A DNA stretch of 23,747 nt. It comes from RGIG426 sp045643425. GTDB lineage: Bacteria; Bacillota; Clostridia; Oscillospirales; Acutalibacteraceae. A model generated the notes under the pieces. It was given only the letters and a program-made list of their open reading frames with translations. It was not told the origin of the DNA and searched no databases. Made by a program: the position numbers and the translations under genes. How positions within the stretch are numbered: the stretch's first letter is position 1; each line of letters opens with the position of its first letter. The stretch covers positions 1 to 23,747 of the forward strand of contig JAZUKW010000044.1 in NCBI GenBank assembly GCA_045643425.1, given 5' to 3'. This document shows, piece after piece, positions 1 to 7,435 of the stretch.

Positions 1-28
1 GGCATCCTGTATACTGAACGCGTTGTGT

Positions 29-59
29 AAAAAACGGGGCTTTCGGTGCCGAAACCCCG
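29..59 (-). terminator. Hairpin with T-run, terminator-like on minus strand
   Basis: A hairpin pairs CGGGG (35-39) with CCCCG (55-59), and TTTCG (41-45) with CGAAA (50-54), leaving a small loop. Read on the minus strand it is followed by a run of six T (34-29), the layout of an intrinsic terminator. On the plus strand it lies just upstream of the dockerin gene's ribosome binding site and has no T-run, so there it would act only as a 5' leader hairpin. No minus-strand gene is visible between it and 952. Confidence 0.5.
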
Positions 60-80
60 GAAAACAAGGAGATGTTGAGT

Positions 81-899
81 GTGAAAAAACTGTTTTGTGT
101 GCTGAGCGTGTTTGTGGTATTTGCGCTTTGTGTCGGGATGCTGTCCGTTTCGGCAACAAAAGAGCAGGACGAGCAAATTCTTGCCGCCGAGCCGACCGCG
201 ACCGCCACCGCGACCGCCACCGATGAGCCGCAGCCCATCGGGTTTTACGGGGATGCCAACGGCCACGGCGTTGTGAATATCAAAGACGTGCTCATTATTC
301 GCAAGTATTTGGCGGATTTGGACGTGGAAATGGACCAAACGTTGGCGGATGCCAACCGCGACGGCGAACTCGATATGAAAGACGTTCTGCTTGTGCGCAT
401 GTATTTGGCGGACTTGGGTGACCTCGAAAAGATTTACGTGGATAAGCACGCGATTAACCCCGAAACGCTGCATAAGGAGTTCTCGCCGGTGGACTTCAAG
501 GTGGAAAAATATTTTGCGCTTATGGGCTATTATCTATCGGAACCCTACAACTGGGATCCCTACGAAGAAGTGGCTTTTTATTCTCCCATAGAACTCAAAT
601 CTTATTTTGCCGGGTTGCAGAAAGACGTTTCCCGAGAGGATCTTGCCGAATTTGATTCCGCGTTTTTCGAGGAGAGGTTTTTAGTGGTGGCGAGTTTGGA
701 CTATTCTATTTTGAAGGGTTTCCCCGATGTTACCAAAGGAACGGACGGAGTGCTCACCATCTGCTTTGATACACACGCTCCGGAGCCGGCGGGCGCGTAC
801 GGTTGTTTCCTTATCTCCCTTCCGAACGAGATGTGCGGCTCCTTTGACAAAATTGAGTCTGTTCTCAAAGGAATGGAAGATTGGGAATGGGGAAACTGA
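81..899 (+). CDS. Secreted dockerin-domain protein
   Basis: Predicted secreted protein of 272 residues. The GTG at 81 is chosen as start because AAGGAG (66-71) lies 9 nt upstream; the in-frame ATG at 72 touches that site and is too close. Residues 1-25 form a signal peptide (KK, hydrophobic core, VSA cleavage). A Thr-Ala repeat linker (about 39-47) leads to a type I dockerin with two calcium loops, D58-N60-H62-D69 and D90-N92-D94-D101, each followed by a Y-L-A-D-L helix end. In the first loop the usual third acidic ligand is His. Residues about 165-250 (start S-P-I-E-L-K-S-Y, then F-D-S-A-F-F-E-E, then a Pro-rich beta part) resemble the small PrcB-C-like domain often found in clostridial secreted proteins; that match is from memory. 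The dockerin implies binding to a cohesin-bearing scaffold, but no cohesin is in the window. A TATACT at 10-15 could be its -10 box; the -35 would lie outside the window. Confidence 0.85.
   Translation: MKKLFCVLSVFVVFALCVGMLSVSATKEQDEQILAAEPTATATATATDEPQPIGFYGDANGHGVVNIKDVLIIRKYLADLDVEMDQTLADANRDGELDMKDVLLVRMYLADLGDLEKIYVDKHAINPETLHKEFSPVDFKVEKYFALMGYYLSEPYNWDPYEEVAFYSPIELKSYFAGLQKDVSREDLAEFDSAFFEERFLVVASLDYSILKGFPDVTKGTDGVLTICFDTHAPEPAGAYGCFLISLPNEMCGSFDKIESVLKGMEDWEWGN
195..218 (+). repeat. 12-nt tandem repeat coding a Thr-Ala linker
   Basis: ACCGCGACCGCC occurs twice in a row (195-206 and 207-218), followed by a partial ACCG. It codes for alternating Thr-Ala between the signal peptide and the dockerin and probably serves as a flexible linker that can change length by slippage. 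Confidence 0.8.
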
Positions 900-919
900 T
901 CCACACCCATAAACAAAAC

Positions 920-952
920 AAAAAACGCTCTGTCATCGACAGAGCGTTTTTT
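920..952. terminator. Bidirectional intrinsic terminator
   Basis: ACGCTCTGTC (925-934) pairs perfectly with GACAGAGCGT (938-947) across an ATC loop. A-run before and T-run after (947-952) make it work in both directions. It sits between the convergent ends of the dockerin gene and the minus-strand unit ending at 963. Confidence 0.93.
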
Positions 953-962
953 AATGCGTATT

Positions 963-1502
963 TTATTGCACAAATTCCTGCGCGTCGGCGAGGGCATCGA
1001 CCTTCACCTTGCATTGTTCGATGAGGGTTTTTCCCAAATCGACGGTGCGCTGATCGTCCGCGCGGCCGCAAAGCGACGCAAAGGTGGCGGCGGCTTTGTT
1101 CTTTAGGATCGCGCCGTCTTCCTGGCAGAGATAGTAGAACGACAAGCTGCCGTTTTGCTGAAGCTGCTCGTAGATTTCCGGCTCCGCCTGCTGCAACACG
1201 TCATAGAACCGGCCGAACGCGGTACGCGCGACGAGGCCGTTCGGGAGCAGACGCTGTACCTCGATGTCGGTAGTAAAGAGGAGAAGCAGCCACCGCTGAA
1301 GAAGCAGCGTTTCGTTTTCTGACGGATGAGCGGCGGCGGCCTCTTGCGCGGCTTTTAGCAGCGCCTCACCAAGCGCACGCGCACGGTCGAGGTTGCCGTT
1401 TTCCTGTTGTTCTTTTAAAAGACGGGTGAGCTCGTCGGCGGTATCTTCCGGCTCGACGTATTCGCCCACGATTTTCATATCGCTGTCGTCATGCATACAC
1501 AA
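963..1502 (-). CDS. Hypothetical protein downstream of TSCPD gene
   Basis: Soluble, mostly helical protein of about 180 residues that I do not recognise. There is no signal peptide, membrane segment or obvious catalytic motif. The N-terminal half is rich in Glu, Ala and Leu, with predicted long helices. The start is uncertain. AGAAGG (1512-1517) favours the TTG at 1502 with 9 nt spacing; the TTG at 1511 is almost on top of the site, and the ATG at 1496 is 15 nt away. The first option overlaps neither stop nor site of the upstream gene, while the 1511 option would overlap the TSCPD gene by 4 nt. Either way the two genes are tightly coupled and should be co-transcribed. It ends just before the terminator at 920-952. 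Confidence 0.7.
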   Translation of the reverse strand: MCMHDDSDMKIVGEYVEPEDTADELTRLLKEQQENGNLDRARALGEALLKAAQEAAAAHPSENETLLLQRWLLLLFTTDIEVQRLLPNGLVARTAFGRFYDVLQQAEPEIYEQLQQNGSLSFYYLCQEDGAILKNKAAATFASLCGRADDQRTVDLGKTLIEQCKVKVDALADAQEFVQ

Positions 1503-1507
1503 AACAA

Positions 1508-1759
1508 TCAACCTTCTTTCAAAGCGTCACGAATGGCAATAGCTAACTGATCGGGGCAGGAGGTGGGTTTAAAGCCGCAGCGGATCCCGGACAGCCGCTC
1601 GATCGCTTGCTCGGCGTCCATTCCTTCCACAAGGCGGGCAATGCCTTGCAGGTTTCCGTTACATCCGCCCTCAAAGCGGACGTTGTGCAAAATGCCGTTT
1701 TCCAAATCGAATTGGACGGCGCGGGAACACGTTCCCTGATTGCGGCGTGTATAGGTCAT
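1508..1759 (-). CDS. TSCPD-domain small protein (TIGR03905-like)
   Basis: An 83-residue protein carrying the eponymous T66-S67-C68-P69-D70 motif. It matches the stand-alone TSCPD family (TIGR03905 type), related to the C-terminal TSCPD domain of B12-dependent ribonucleotide reductases. Four cysteines (C11, C33, C61, C68) could bind a metal or act in redox chemistry; this is inference, as the family has no firm function known to me. The ATG at 1759 follows CGAGGGA with normal spacing. It is the first gene of a two-gene unit with a good promoter at 1790-1818. Confidence 0.85.
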   Translation of the reverse strand: MTYTRRNQGTCSRAVQFDLENGILHNVRFEGGCNGNLQGIARLVEGMDAEQAIERLSGIRCGFKPTSCPDQLAIAIRDALKEG

Positions 1760-1789
1760 ATCTGTCCCTCGTTTCTCTTTTGAACCATC

Positions 1790-1818
1790 ATTATATCATT
1801 TTCTTGCTTGAAAAGCAA
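1790..1818 (-). promoter_or_regulatory. Sigma-A promoter for the TSCPD gene
   Basis: On the minus strand TTGCTT (1818-1813) and TATAAT (1795-1790) are 17 nt apart. A TGA just before the -10 box gives an extended -10. Transcription would start near 1783, about 24 nt before the ATG at 1759. Confidence 0.82.
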
Positions 1819-1827
1819 GACTTTTTT
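1802..1827 (+). promoter_or_regulatory. Inverted repeat over the -35 box; plus-strand terminator-like
   Basis: TCTTGCTT (1802-1809), a GAA loop and AAGCAAGA (1813-1820) form a perfect 8-bp inverted repeat followed on the plus strand by C and six T (1822-1827). In plus orientation it looks like an intrinsic terminator, yet both neighbours are on the minus strand. It also contains the minus-strand -35 box of the TSCPD promoter, so it could be an operator or a block on antisense transcription. Confidence 0.55.
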
Positions 1828-1835
1828 ACGATTTT

Positions 1836-3194
1836 TTATGCGTTCAGCGCTTCAAACGCGTCGCGCACGGTGCGGATAGCGATGATCTCGATGTCCGAGC
1901 GGGCGGCCAGCCCTTTTAGGTTGTGGTAGGGGATGAGCACCTTTTTAAAGCCCAAACGGGCGGCCTCGGCAACGCGGGCGTCGGCTTGGGAGACCGAGCG
2001 GATCTCGCCGGTAAGTCCCACCTCGCCGAAGGCGGCGATGCCCTCGGAGACGGGCTTGTCCTTAAGCGCCGTTACCAGCGCCAGCGCCACCGGCAGCTCG
2101 GCGGCCGGCTCGTTGAGCCACAGCCCGCCGACGACGTTGACGTAGGCATCCAAATTCGAGAAGAAATAGCCGGCGCGTTTTTCCAGCACCGCCAGCAAAA
2201 GTGCCAGCCGGTTTTGGTCAAAGCCGGTGGACATCCGCCGCGGATTGCCGAAGGCGGTGGGGGAAACAAGTCCCTGCACCTCCGCCAAAATCGGACGCGA
2301 GCCCTCCATGGTGCAGGCAACACAGATACCGGGGACGTTGACCGGCCGACCGGACAGCAGGGCGAGCGACGGGTTTTCCACCCCCGCAAGGCCTTTGTCC
2401 CGCATCTCGAACATACCGATTTCATCGGTCGCGCCGTAGCGGTTTTTCACACAGCGCAAAAGCCGGTAGCTCGAATGGCGGTCGCCCTCAAAATACAGCA
2501 CGCAGTCCACAATATGCTCCATGACCTTCGGCCCGGCGATTGCGCCGTCCTTATTGACGTGGCCGACGATAAACAGCGGAATATCCGCCGCTTTGACGGC
2601 GCGCATCAGCGCTGAGGTACATTCTCTGACCTGCGTGACGCTTCCGGGAGAGGAGGCGACGGCCTGCAGGCTCATCGTCTGGATCGAGTCGATGATGACG
2701 AGATCGGGCGATTCGTCGTCGATCGCCGCCAAAATCGCGTCAATATCCGTTTCGCATAAGAGCAGCACGTTGTCGCGGCTGACACCGAGGCGGTCGGCGC
2801 GGAGCTTGATCTGCCGCGCGGATTCCTCACCGGAGACGTACAGAATACGCTTGTCCTCGCCGAGCGTTTCGCAGATCTGGAGAAGCAGGGTAGATTTACC
2901 GATGCCGGGGTTGCCGCCGATCAGCATAACGCCGCCGCGCACGATACCGCCGCCGAGCACGCGATCCAGCTCCGAAAGCCCGGTCAAGATGCGGGGATCC
3001 TCGGCGGTGGAAACGTCCCGCAGGCGGGTGGGCTTGGCGGCCGCGGTCACGGTGCGGGAGGAGGCGGTGGGTGCCACGCGGATCTCCTCTTGTACGGTTC
3101 CCCACGCGCCGCAGGTAAAGCATTTGCCGGCGGGCTTCAGGCTTTCCGCGCCGCATTCCGAGCAAACGTAAACGGTCTTATTCTTTTGTGCCAT
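1836..3194 (-). CDS. radA: DNA repair protein RadA
   Basis: RadA/Sms, a RecA-like ATPase that drives branch migration of recombination intermediates, 452 residues as usual for the family. The N-terminal zinc finger has C11-x2-C14 and C25-x2-C28. Walker A is G-N-P-G-I-G-K-S (K100, S101), Walker B is around L-V-I-I-D (165-169), and the RadA signature K-N-R-Y-G lies at 250-254. The C-terminal part is the Lon-protease-like domain without serine protease activity. The ATG at 3194 follows AAAGGA. It is the last gene of the minus-strand run and starts 15 nt after the amidase gene. The TSCPD promoter lies immediately downstream of its stop. Confidence 0.97.
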   Translation of the reverse strand: MAQKNKTVYVCSECGAESLKPAGKCFTCGAWGTVQEEIRVAPTASSRTVTAAAKPTRLRDVSTAEDPRILTGLSELDRVLGGGIVRGGVMLIGGNPGIGKSTLLLQICETLGEDKRILYVSGEESARQIKLRADRLGVSRDNVLLLCETDIDAILAAIDDESPDLVIIDSIQTMSLQAVASSPGSVTQVRECTSALMRAVKAADIPLFIVGHVNKDGAIAGPKVMEHIVDCVLYFEGDRHSSYRLLRCVKNRYGATDEIGMFEMRDKGLAGVENPSLALLSGRPVNVPGICVACTMEGSRPILAEVQGLVSPTAFGNPRRMSTGFDQNRLALLLAVLEKRAGYFFSNLDAYVNVVGGLWLNEPAAELPVALALVTALKDKPVSEGIAAFGEVGLTGEIRSVSQADARVAEAARLGFKKVLIPYHNLKGLAARSDIEIIAIRTVRDAFEALNA

Positions 3195-3209
3195 TCTCTC
3201 ACATCCTTT

Positions 3210-3905
3210 TCAGGAAAGATATTGCAGAATACCGGCCGCCAGCGCAAAGGCTACGCTCTTACGGTAGGCATCGGTCTTGAGCTGACACAGCTCGTCGGGA
3301 TTACTCAGAAAACCGCACTCCGCCAAAACGGCAGGGGTGGCGGTTTTATACAGCAAAAACACGTTGTCGCCGCCGGGCTTCAGCTCGCGGGTATTGTCCG
3401 GCTGAAGCAAGGTGACGAATTGGGAGCGCATCGTCTCCGCCAGCACGCGGCTTTCGGGAGAAACAGCGCCGTAGAAAAATTGGGCGCCGCGACAGGAGGC
3501 GCTGCCGAATTTGTTTTGGTGGACGGATATGGCGAGGTCAGCGGCATCATACAGCGCGAGGCGGGCGTGCATATCGCTGACCTTGCGCTCGCGCACGGTG
3601 TCGCCCTCTCCGATAGAGCGGTCGTCCGTTCGCGTATAGCTTACGCGGCAGCCGCAAAAGGACAACAGGTCGCCGAGCGCGTTGGTGATGGCGACGTTCA
3701 CGTCTTTTTCGAGCGTTCCGTCCTCGCCGCAGGCGCCGCCGTCTTCGCCGCCGTGTCCGGCATCCAGCAAAACGAGCGGGCGAGAACCTGCTTTTGCCGA
3801 GGAAAGCGCCGTCAGCGGGCGCTCTCCGATCGAATAAAAGAAGACGAAAACGAAAAGCTCAACGGCAAGGCCACAGAGCAAGGCGGCTTTGGCAGACAGT
3901 TTCAC
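3210..3905 (-). CDS. cwlD: N-acetylmuramoyl-L-alanine amidase, CwlD-like
   Basis: Zinc amidase of the Amidase_3 family that cuts the bond between muramic acid and the stem peptide, acting outside the membrane. It has 231 residues. Residues 7-26 form a single N-terminal membrane anchor or uncleaved signal. Zinc ligands and catalytic residues are in place: H51 in D-A-G-H-G-G, E66, H129 in S-V-H-Q-N and E196 in A-E-C-G-F-L-S-N. The start is a GTG at 3905 preceded by AAGGGAGGG. Size and membrane anchor resemble CwlD, which makes muramic lactam in the spore cortex, but the same fold serves in vegetative wall turnover and nothing else here shows sporulation. It lies between the membrane protein and radA in the same run. 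Confidence 0.88.
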   Translation of the reverse strand: MKLSAKAALLCGLAVELFVFVFFYSIGERPLTALSSAKAGSRPLVLLDAGHGGEDGGACGEDGTLEKDVNVAITNALGDLLSFCGCRVSYTRTDDRSIGEGDTVRERKVSDMHARLALYDAADLAISVHQNKFGSASCRGAQFFYGAVSPESRVLAETMRSQFVTLLQPDNTRELKPGGDNVFLLYKTATPAVLAECGFLSNPDELCQLKTDAYRKSVAFALAAGILQYLS

Positions 3906-3945
3906 GGCGATCCCTCCCTTTTAAGGGTATGGGAAAACCGCCGGA

Positions 3946-4707
3946 TTATGCCCGACGGGATTTTTTCTTTTTCTTTTTCCCTTTATAGAGGATCTTGTCT
4001 CGCAGAACGATGTCCTTCATACCGAGCGTATACGCCACGTGAGCCGTGATCGGCTTGAGCGCCATCAGCGGCAGCAGGGCAAACGGCACCCACCACGACA
4101 TCGACGCGGTGGCGGCGAGCGGCATCATCGCGGTCACGACCGGGAACCACGGCGCCATCAGGAGCTTGAACGTGCCGGCAAATTCGGGGTTGAACCAGCC
4201 GAGCTTGCTCATAAGAAGCGCCACCCACGCGATACACAGCGGCAGCGTGGCAAAGAGGCCGGCGCGCAGGCCGAGGAACTTGTCACAGCCCTCGCCGTCG
4301 TCGTTTTGGGCGTTTTTGTGCCCTTGCTCCCAGGCGGAGACGTACAGCATCGAGATATACATTCCGAGCATACAGATCTCGGAGAGGATAAACGACAGCA
4401 CCTTGAGGCCGGTGGACATTTCGGAGCGGATCGCCTGACGGTAATACATGGATTCCGCGGCGGTCGTGCCGGTGCCGGTGGCGGAGGTTTCCTCCTCGAG
4501 CGTGCTCATTTCGTCAAAATAGTAGTCGCCCATATTGGTGAGCGTGCCGTCCGCTTCTTGGTGATAGACGGTGTAGCCCATTTGCTTTGTGCCGACGGCG
4601 GTAAAGATGAAGCCGAACGACAGATACACGATCATACACAGCGCCGCGGCGATGAGGGCACGCAAAAACAGCTTGGTGCCGAATTGAGACAGGGTGGTTT
4701 TTTGCAT
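3946..4707 (-). CDS. Hypothetical multi-pass membrane protein
   Basis: Unrecognised 253-residue membrane protein. Start at 4707 (M-Q-K-T-T) is preferred over an in-frame ATG at 4752 because GAGGAG sits just upstream of it and the longer version would overlap the kinase gene by 41 nt. Predicted membrane segments are about 15-38, 101-124, 147-168 and one or two across 187-221. A loop of about 60 residues between the first two is acidic and Thr-rich and probably faces outside. The C-terminus is a stretch of six lysines followed by S-R-R-A, most likely cytoplasmic. It begins 4 nt after the pseudokinase stop, so the two are translationally coupled and may work together. Confidence 0.75.
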   Translation of the reverse strand: MQKTTLSQFGTKLFLRALIAAALCMIVYLSFGFIFTAVGTKQMGYTVYHQEADGTLTNMGDYYFDEMSTLEEETSATGTGTTAAESMYYRQAIRSEMSTGLKVLSFILSEICMLGMYISMLYVSAWEQGHKNAQNDDGEGCDKFLGLRAGLFATLPLCIAWVALLMSKLGWFNPEFAGTFKLLMAPWFPVVTAMMPLAATASMSWWVPFALLPLMALKPITAHVAYTLGMKDIVLRDKILYKGKKKKKKSRRA

Positions 4708-4711
4708 AGGG

Positions 4712-6427
4712 TTACTCCTCTTCCGCGACGTCTGCGTCGCTCTCTTCCTCAACGGCGGGTTCCGTTTCCGCCGCGGTGGTGGCCGGCTGGTCGTTGACGC
4801 GTAGCGTGACCTTGTTGCCGTTCAGCGGCTCGGTGCCGGCATCTGGCCAGGTACCGAAGACACAGCCGACGTCCACGGAGGAGTCAGCACCCTTGGCGAT
4901 CTCCACGCGGAAGCCCAGCGATTCTAAGTAAATCTTGGCGTGCTCCGCTTTCCAGCCTTTTACGTCGGGAACGCCGACCACGGCTTTGCCCGCGCTCAAA
5001 TAGACGGAGATGGTCGCGCCGTCCGGCACGGGAGCACCGGCAACCGGCGTTTGCGCCACGATATAGCCGGCGGGAACGGAGTCGCTGTACTGATAGCCGA
5101 TCACCGTCACGGGATACACGTCGGACACGCGTTGGCCGCCGTCAATGGGCAGCGCATAGTAGTCTACGTCGCCGGCCGACAAATCGGGGGCAAAGGAAAT
5201 GGGCCCGGCGGCGGCCGTGGCGGTGGCCTCCGTCTGCGTTCCGGTGGCGGTGGTGGCGACGGGGAGCGAAACGGCAGAGGTTTCGGCGGGCAGCTTTTTA
5301 TGGTTCAGCTCAAAAGCGATCACCACGCCGACGCCGACCAAAATCAAAGACAATAACACGATCAGGATAATGGCGTATTTTTTGCCGGTGGAGTTTTTGG
5401 GCATCTTCTTATCCGTTTCCGGTGCGGACATAGCCGCCGCTTCTTGCGCCAACGCGGACACCACCATACCGGTGGACAGCCGATCGCGCAGCTCGGACAA
5501 GGTGGAAATACGCAGCTCCGGACGCGGCTGAAGCGCGTCAGCCAGCGTTTCGGTAACGCTTTCGGGCAGGACGCTGACCACGTTCGCCGGCATAAACAGA
5601 TCGTCACATTCGCCGGAACGGTTGTCGCCGGCGGGCGGCGGGTTGCCGGTCAGCGTGCGGAACAGCGTGGCCGCCACCGCGTATACGTCGCTGCGGGCAT
5701 CCGCTTCTCCGTCCGCGAGATATTGCTCCGGCGCGGCGTATCCCTCGGCAAGCTGGGGCGCGAACGCGTCGCTGCCCTGGCTGCGCGCGGCGCGCAGATC
5801 AAAGCCGATGAGCCGCAGACGGTTGTCTTCGTCCAACAGCAGGTTTTGCGGGCAAATACCCAAATGGGTAAGCCCAGCGGTATGGCAGGAGATCAGCGAG
5901 GACAAAAACGGCAAAAACAGCTTGCGCGCTTCGTTCCAGGTGAGCTGGCCTCCCATTTGCGTCAGGTGGTCGGTGAGGGTGTAGTTGCGCAGATATTCCG
6001 ACACGGTGTACGCCGTGCCGTTTTGTTTGAACAAATCGTAGACGGGGAGCATCAGCGAAAGATCCCGCAGCTTGGCAAGCATACGTCCCTGCTGCTCGAA
6101 TTCACAGCACAGCTCGTGGAACGCGCCCTCGGCGCCCTCCTTCTGGCTCAAAAAGCCGGCCTCCTCGCGGAAGCAAAGACCGTCCGGCATAAATTCCCGC
6201 AGATAGACGGGGCAGTCGCCGGTTTGGTCATAAGCGATATAGCAGGCGGTGGTGCCGGAATAGGACAGCACGCGCCCGACGGTATACCGTCCGGCCAGCG
6301 TCAGTCCGATCGGCAGATATTCAGACGGGTTTTGCTCCCCGGCGTCACAGCCGCAATGGGGGCAAACGCTTTCCTCGGCGGTATACACGCGCATACAGCC
6401 GGCACAGCGATGTTCGGAAAATTCCAT
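4712..6427 (-). CDS. PASTA-domain Ser/Thr kinase-like protein, predicted pseudokinase
   Basis: Membrane protein of 571 residues. Order: a zinc ribbon (C8, C11, C22, C25), a kinase fold (about 45-318), one membrane helix (about 351-372), a Thr/Ala-rich linker, two PASTA-like repeats (about 432-478 and 482-545) and an acidic tail. The fold is clear from the A-P-E-Q-Y motif (232-236) and the D-V-Y-A-x-A-A-T-L segment (247-255). The active site is not intact. The glycine-rich loop is degraded (S-Y-S-G-T-T), the VAIK lysine is R77, HRD reads H188-L-G, and DFG reads G208-F-D. It therefore probably cannot transfer phosphate, although it may still bind nucleotide or partners. PASTA repeats in PrkC/StkP kinases sense muropeptides or lipid II. 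AAGGAGG precedes the ATG. The gene lies 34 nt after the DnaI-like gene and 4 nt before the membrane protein gene. Confidence 0.88.
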   Translation of the reverse strand: MEFSEHRCAGCMRVYTAEESVCPHCGCDAGEQNPSEYLPIGLTLAGRYTVGRVLSYSGTTACYIAYDQTGDCPVYLREFMPDGLCFREEAGFLSQKEGAEGAFHELCCEFEQQGRMLAKLRDLSLMLPVYDLFKQNGTAYTVSEYLRNYTLTDHLTQMGGQLTWNEARKLFLPFLSSLISCHTAGLTHLGICPQNLLLDEDNRLRLIGFDLRAARSQGSDAFAPQLAEGYAAPEQYLADGEADARSDVYAVAATLFRTLTGNPPPAGDNRSGECDDLFMPANVVSVLPESVTETLADALQPRPELRISTLSELRDRLSTGMVVSALAQEAAAMSAPETDKKMPKNSTGKKYAIILIVLLSLILVGVGVVIAFELNHKKLPAETSAVSLPVATTATGTQTEATATAAAGPISFAPDLSAGDVDYYALPIDGGQRVSDVYPVTVIGYQYSDSVPAGYIVAQTPVAGAPVPDGATISVYLSAGKAVVGVPDVKGWKAEHAKIYLESLGFRVEIAKGADSSVDVGCVFGTWPDAGTEPLNGNKVTLRVNDQPATTAAETEPAVEEESDADVAEEE

Positions 6428-6461
6428 AAAAACGGCCTCCTTATGAAACGAACTTCGGTAA

Positions 6462-7433
6462 TCAGTCTTCGCTCGCCAACCGACGCTCCAGCTTCGCTTG
6501 GCGGACGTCGTTGGCTTTGAACGGAAGGGGATAATAGGTTCCCAGCACGCGGGAGGCGATGGCGTCGCCGTAACGTGCCGCCCAATCCCCGGCAGAGAGG
6601 TTGGTGCTGATGATCGTGGGAAGTCCCGCCATCATCCGTCCGTTGAGGATGTCGTAGAGGCAGGACACGGTAAACGCGGTGGACATCTCGGTGCCGAGAT
6701 CGTCCAGCACCAGCAGATCGCAGGAGAGCAGCGTTTCTTCCGTGTTACCCGGAACGTGGTCGAAATGCTCGCGCTCCATCTTGTGGAACAGCGTTGTCGC
6801 CGGGCCGTAGACTACCGAGTACCCGCGGTTGACGGCCGCATCGGCGATGGCGAGCGCCGCGTGTGTTTTGCCGGTACCGGTCGGGCCGAACAACAGCAGA
6901 CTTTCGGATTTCGTATCGAAATGCGCGGCGTAGTCGCGGCAATCGTCAAAGACGCGCTGCATCGCGCGGCGGCAGTCGTCGGTATACAGCGTGAGATCGA
7001 TCTCGTCAAAGGAGGAGAGCTTCATCCCGGTTGTGGAGGACAGCTCCTCGCTGGCATAAACGGCCAAAAGAGACGCCAAACAGCGGCAGACCTTCGGCCC
7101 GACGTAGCCGGTATCCTCACATTCCGGACAGGTGTAAACGGGAGAAAAATCGGTGCCCTTTTCGCCGGCAGCGGCGATAAGCGCTGCCAGCTCCTGCTGG
7201 GCGGCGGTGGTCTCTTTTTCCACGAACGCAACGGTTTTTTCGATGTCACCGCCGTTCAAAAAAGCCTTGGCGATCTGCGACGCGGCGGCCGCCATACGCT
7301 GCTCGCACTCCAAAGCCTTCGGCTGCTTTCTGATCACGCGTATGCGGCGTGCCGCGGCTTCTCCCTCCGCTTTGGCGCGGCGGGAAGCGAGCGTCGCGGT
7401 GGCGCGGGCGTAAACGTCGGAGCTGTATCCCAT
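6462..7433 (-). CDS. DnaI/DnaC-type helicase loader ATPase
   Basis: AAA+ ATPase of 323 residues that should load the replicative helicase DnaB/DnaC. The N-terminal third is helical. A Cys cluster C102-x2-C105 and C116-x-C118 may bind zinc, as in DnaI of Firmicutes. Walker A is G-P-T-G-T-G-K-T (183-190), Walker B L-V-L-D-D (241-245) and the sensor S-T-N (276-278). The ATG at 7433 starts 2 nt after the dnaD stop, with its GGAGG inside the end of dnaD. DnaC, DnaI and IstB share this fold; the dnaD neighbour favours the replication role over a transposon helper. Confidence 0.9.
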   Translation of the reverse strand: MGYSSDVYARATATLASRRAKAEGEAAARRIRVIRKQPKALECEQRMAAAASQIAKAFLNGGDIEKTVAFVEKETTAAQQELAALIAAAGEKGTDFSPVYTCPECEDTGYVGPKVCRCLASLLAVYASEELSSTTGMKLSSFDEIDLTLYTDDCRRAMQRVFDDCRDYAAHFDTKSESLLLFGPTGTGKTHAALAIADAAVNRGYSVVYGPATTLFHKMEREHFDHVPGNTEETLLSCDLLVLDDLGTEMSTAFTVSCLYDILNGRMMAGLPTIISTNLSAGDWAARYGDAIASRVLGTYYPLPFKANDVRQAKLERRLASED

Positions 7434-7435
7434 AG

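Noticed and set aside
6462..7433. The AAA+ ATPase as an IstB transposition helper
   Set aside because: No transposase or inverted repeats nearby, and it is coupled to dnaD, which fits a helicase loader.
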